A stretch of 64,000 bases of DNA from Flaviflexus huanghaiensis (lineage in GTDB: Bacteria > Actinomycetota > Actinomycetes > Actinomycetales > Actinomycetaceae), in NCBI RefSeq assembly GCF_014118685.1, contig NZ_JACFAK010000001.1, positions 248,001 to 312,000 of the forward strand, read 5' to 3'. Shown one piece after another: positions 63,148-64,000 of the stretch. Both the position numbers and the translations under genes were made by a program. Below the pieces are notes generated by a model that ran no database searches, was not told the origin of the DNA, and was given only the letters and a program-made list of their open reading frames with translations. Numbering within the stretch: position 1 is the first letter of the stretch; each line of letters starts with the position of its first letter.

Positions 63148-63710
63148 CATTCGATTTCAAGGGTGTTGAGACCGCGATTCGCGACCTCCTCGTCGCGATT
63201 GGTGAAGATCCCGACCGCGACGGACTGAAAGACACTCCGGCGCGCATGGCGCGTGCCTATCGGGAGATATTCTCGGGCCTGCACGAGGACCCCCGAGATG
63301 TTCTCTCCGCCTCGTTCGAGGTCGGCCACCAGGAGATGATCCTCGTCCGTGACATCGCCGTCTACTCGATGTGCGAACACCACCTCTTGCCCTTCTACGG
63401 GGTCGCTCATGTGGGATACATCCCGAGCGAGGACGGCACCGTCACCGGGTTGTCGAAGCTTGCTCGGCTTGTTGACGGGTACGCCCGCAGGCCGCAGATC
63501 CAAGAACGTCTGACATCGAGCATCGCGGACGCTCTCATGGACCCACTGGGAGCAAGGGGCGCGATCGTCGTCGTTGAAGCCGAACACATGTGTATGTCGC
63601 TACGGGGGGCACGTAAACCGGGGGCGCGCACTGTGACGTCCGCGGTGCGCGGTGTTATGAGGAGCGCGGCGACACGCGCGGAGGCGATGAGCCTCATCAT
63701 GAGTAGGTAG
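63144..63710 (+). CDS. folE: GTP cyclohydrolase I
   Basis: First step of tetrahydrofolate synthesis: GTP to dihydroneopterin triphosphate. Zinc and active-site motifs are present: [41 protein letters not shown] and [19 protein letters not shown]. 188 residues, normal. GTG 63144 overlaps the ftsH stop by four bases. Confidence 0.97.
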   Translation: MTFDFKGVETAIRDLLVAIGEDPDRDGLKDTPARMARAYREIFSGLHEDPRDVLSASFEVGHQEMILVRDIAVYSMCEHHLLPFYGVAHVGYIPSEDGTVTGLSKLARLVDGYARRPQIQERLTSSIADALMDPLGARGAIVVVEAEHMCMSLRGARKPGARTVTSAVRGVMRSAATRAEAMSLIMSR

Positions 63711-63714
63711 AACC

Positions 63715-64000
63715 GTGGACATACTCGGCATCCTCAACGTCACCCCCGACTCCTTCTCGGATGGCGGCAATTGGGACTCTGCGGAACGGGCGCTTGCCCG
63801 CGGCCGCCAGCTCATTGCAGACGGAGCGACGATCGTCGACGTGGGAGGGGAGTCGACCCGCCCGGGTGCGTCCTCGATCGGTGCTTATGAGGAATGGTCT
63901 CGGATTCAGCCCGTCGTCGAGGGCCTCGTCTCTGATGACATCACTGTCTCAGTCGACACGTATCACGCGGCGACGGCCGAGCGCGCCATCGCCGCCGGCG
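63715..64000 (+). CDS. folP: Dihydropteroate synthase, partial (cut by window end)
   Basis: Joins dihydropterin pyrophosphate with p-aminobenzoate; the sulfonamide target. The first ~95 codons are visible, from GTG 63715: VDILGILNVTPDSFSDGG, then ADGATIVDVGGESTRPGA, then SVDTYHA, all canonical DHPS motifs. It lies four bases after folE, extending the folate cluster beyond the window. Confidence 0.95.
   Translation, partial: MDILGILNVTPDSFSDGGNWDSAERALARGRQLIADGATIVDVGGESTRPGASSIGAYEEWSRIQPVVEGLVSDDITVSVDTYHAATAERAIAAG

Overview
This window looks like chromosomal DNA of a high-GC Gram-positive bacterium (Actinomycetota), probably in or near the Actinomycetaceae. Evidence for this is a MshD-type mycothiol synthase, a BldC regulator, DUF3073, DUF3618 and DUF2516 proteins, a nitrobindin-like FABP protein, an F420-associated zincin-type metalloprotease, many GTG starts and G/C-rich third codon positions. 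The family-level assignment is a guess. I saw no rRNA, CRISPR array, prophage or recognisable defence island. Most of the window is core metabolism in tightly overlapping operons, with one small accessory patch at about 29.9-33.3 kb.

Layout. 0-15 kb: the 5' part of ptsI (minus strand); a large secreted 5'-nucleotidase; an operon of sterol-carrier-like protein, small membrane protein, RNB ribonuclease, purF and purM; DUF3073; bldC; a DUF3618 and holin-like envelope pair; a 1281-residue secreted ExeM/NucH-type nuclease; a GNAT protein. 15-20.5 kb: tRNA-Phe, tRNA-Asp and tRNA-Glu; MscS channel, msrB and an EEP-family hydrolase; an EamA exporter; a GlsB-type protein; a 58-codon small ORF; tRNA-Lys. 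20.5-29.8 kb: a phosphorus block of mshD, ppk, a mutT1-like gene and pstSCAB, with a Pho-box-like direct repeat before pstS. 29.9-33.3 kb: a frameshifted cyclase gene, a FadR-type regulator, degraded sequence, and an intact 1239-bp IS256-group (IS1249-like) element with an 8-bp target duplication. 33.5-43.7 kb: membrane protein, FABP, ygfZ, DUF2516, dtd, clpC, hdeD, ppdK, rpiB-like. 43.8-50.7 kb: feoABC behind a DtxR/IdeR-like box, a FAD/Fe-S 2-hydroxyacid dehydrogenase, and a RAMA-domain protein. 50.7-54.3 kb (minus): metY, metX and an alpha/beta hydrolase. 54.7-64 kb: a secreted NlpC/P60 protein with a 76-residue Ala-Pro linker, ppa, then dacB, zincin, tilS, hpt, ftsH, folE and folP (cut by the window edge).

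How it works together. The secreted nuclease and secreted 5'-nucleotidase would turn extracellular DNA into nucleosides and phosphate. The Pst transporter imports phosphate, polyphosphate kinase stores it, and pyrophosphatase, pyruvate phosphate dikinase and the purine genes use or recycle it. The two secreted enzymes end in the same array of five 45-residue repeats, and unit n of one resembles unit n of the other. This is the most unusual structural signal in the window. Other points for follow-up are predicted operators for Pho, DtxR/IdeR, ClgR and CRP/GlxR regulators, a hairpin over the transposase start codon, the one-base frameshift in the cyclase gene, and the unannotated small ORFs. I do not see a clearly undescribed multi-gene system.
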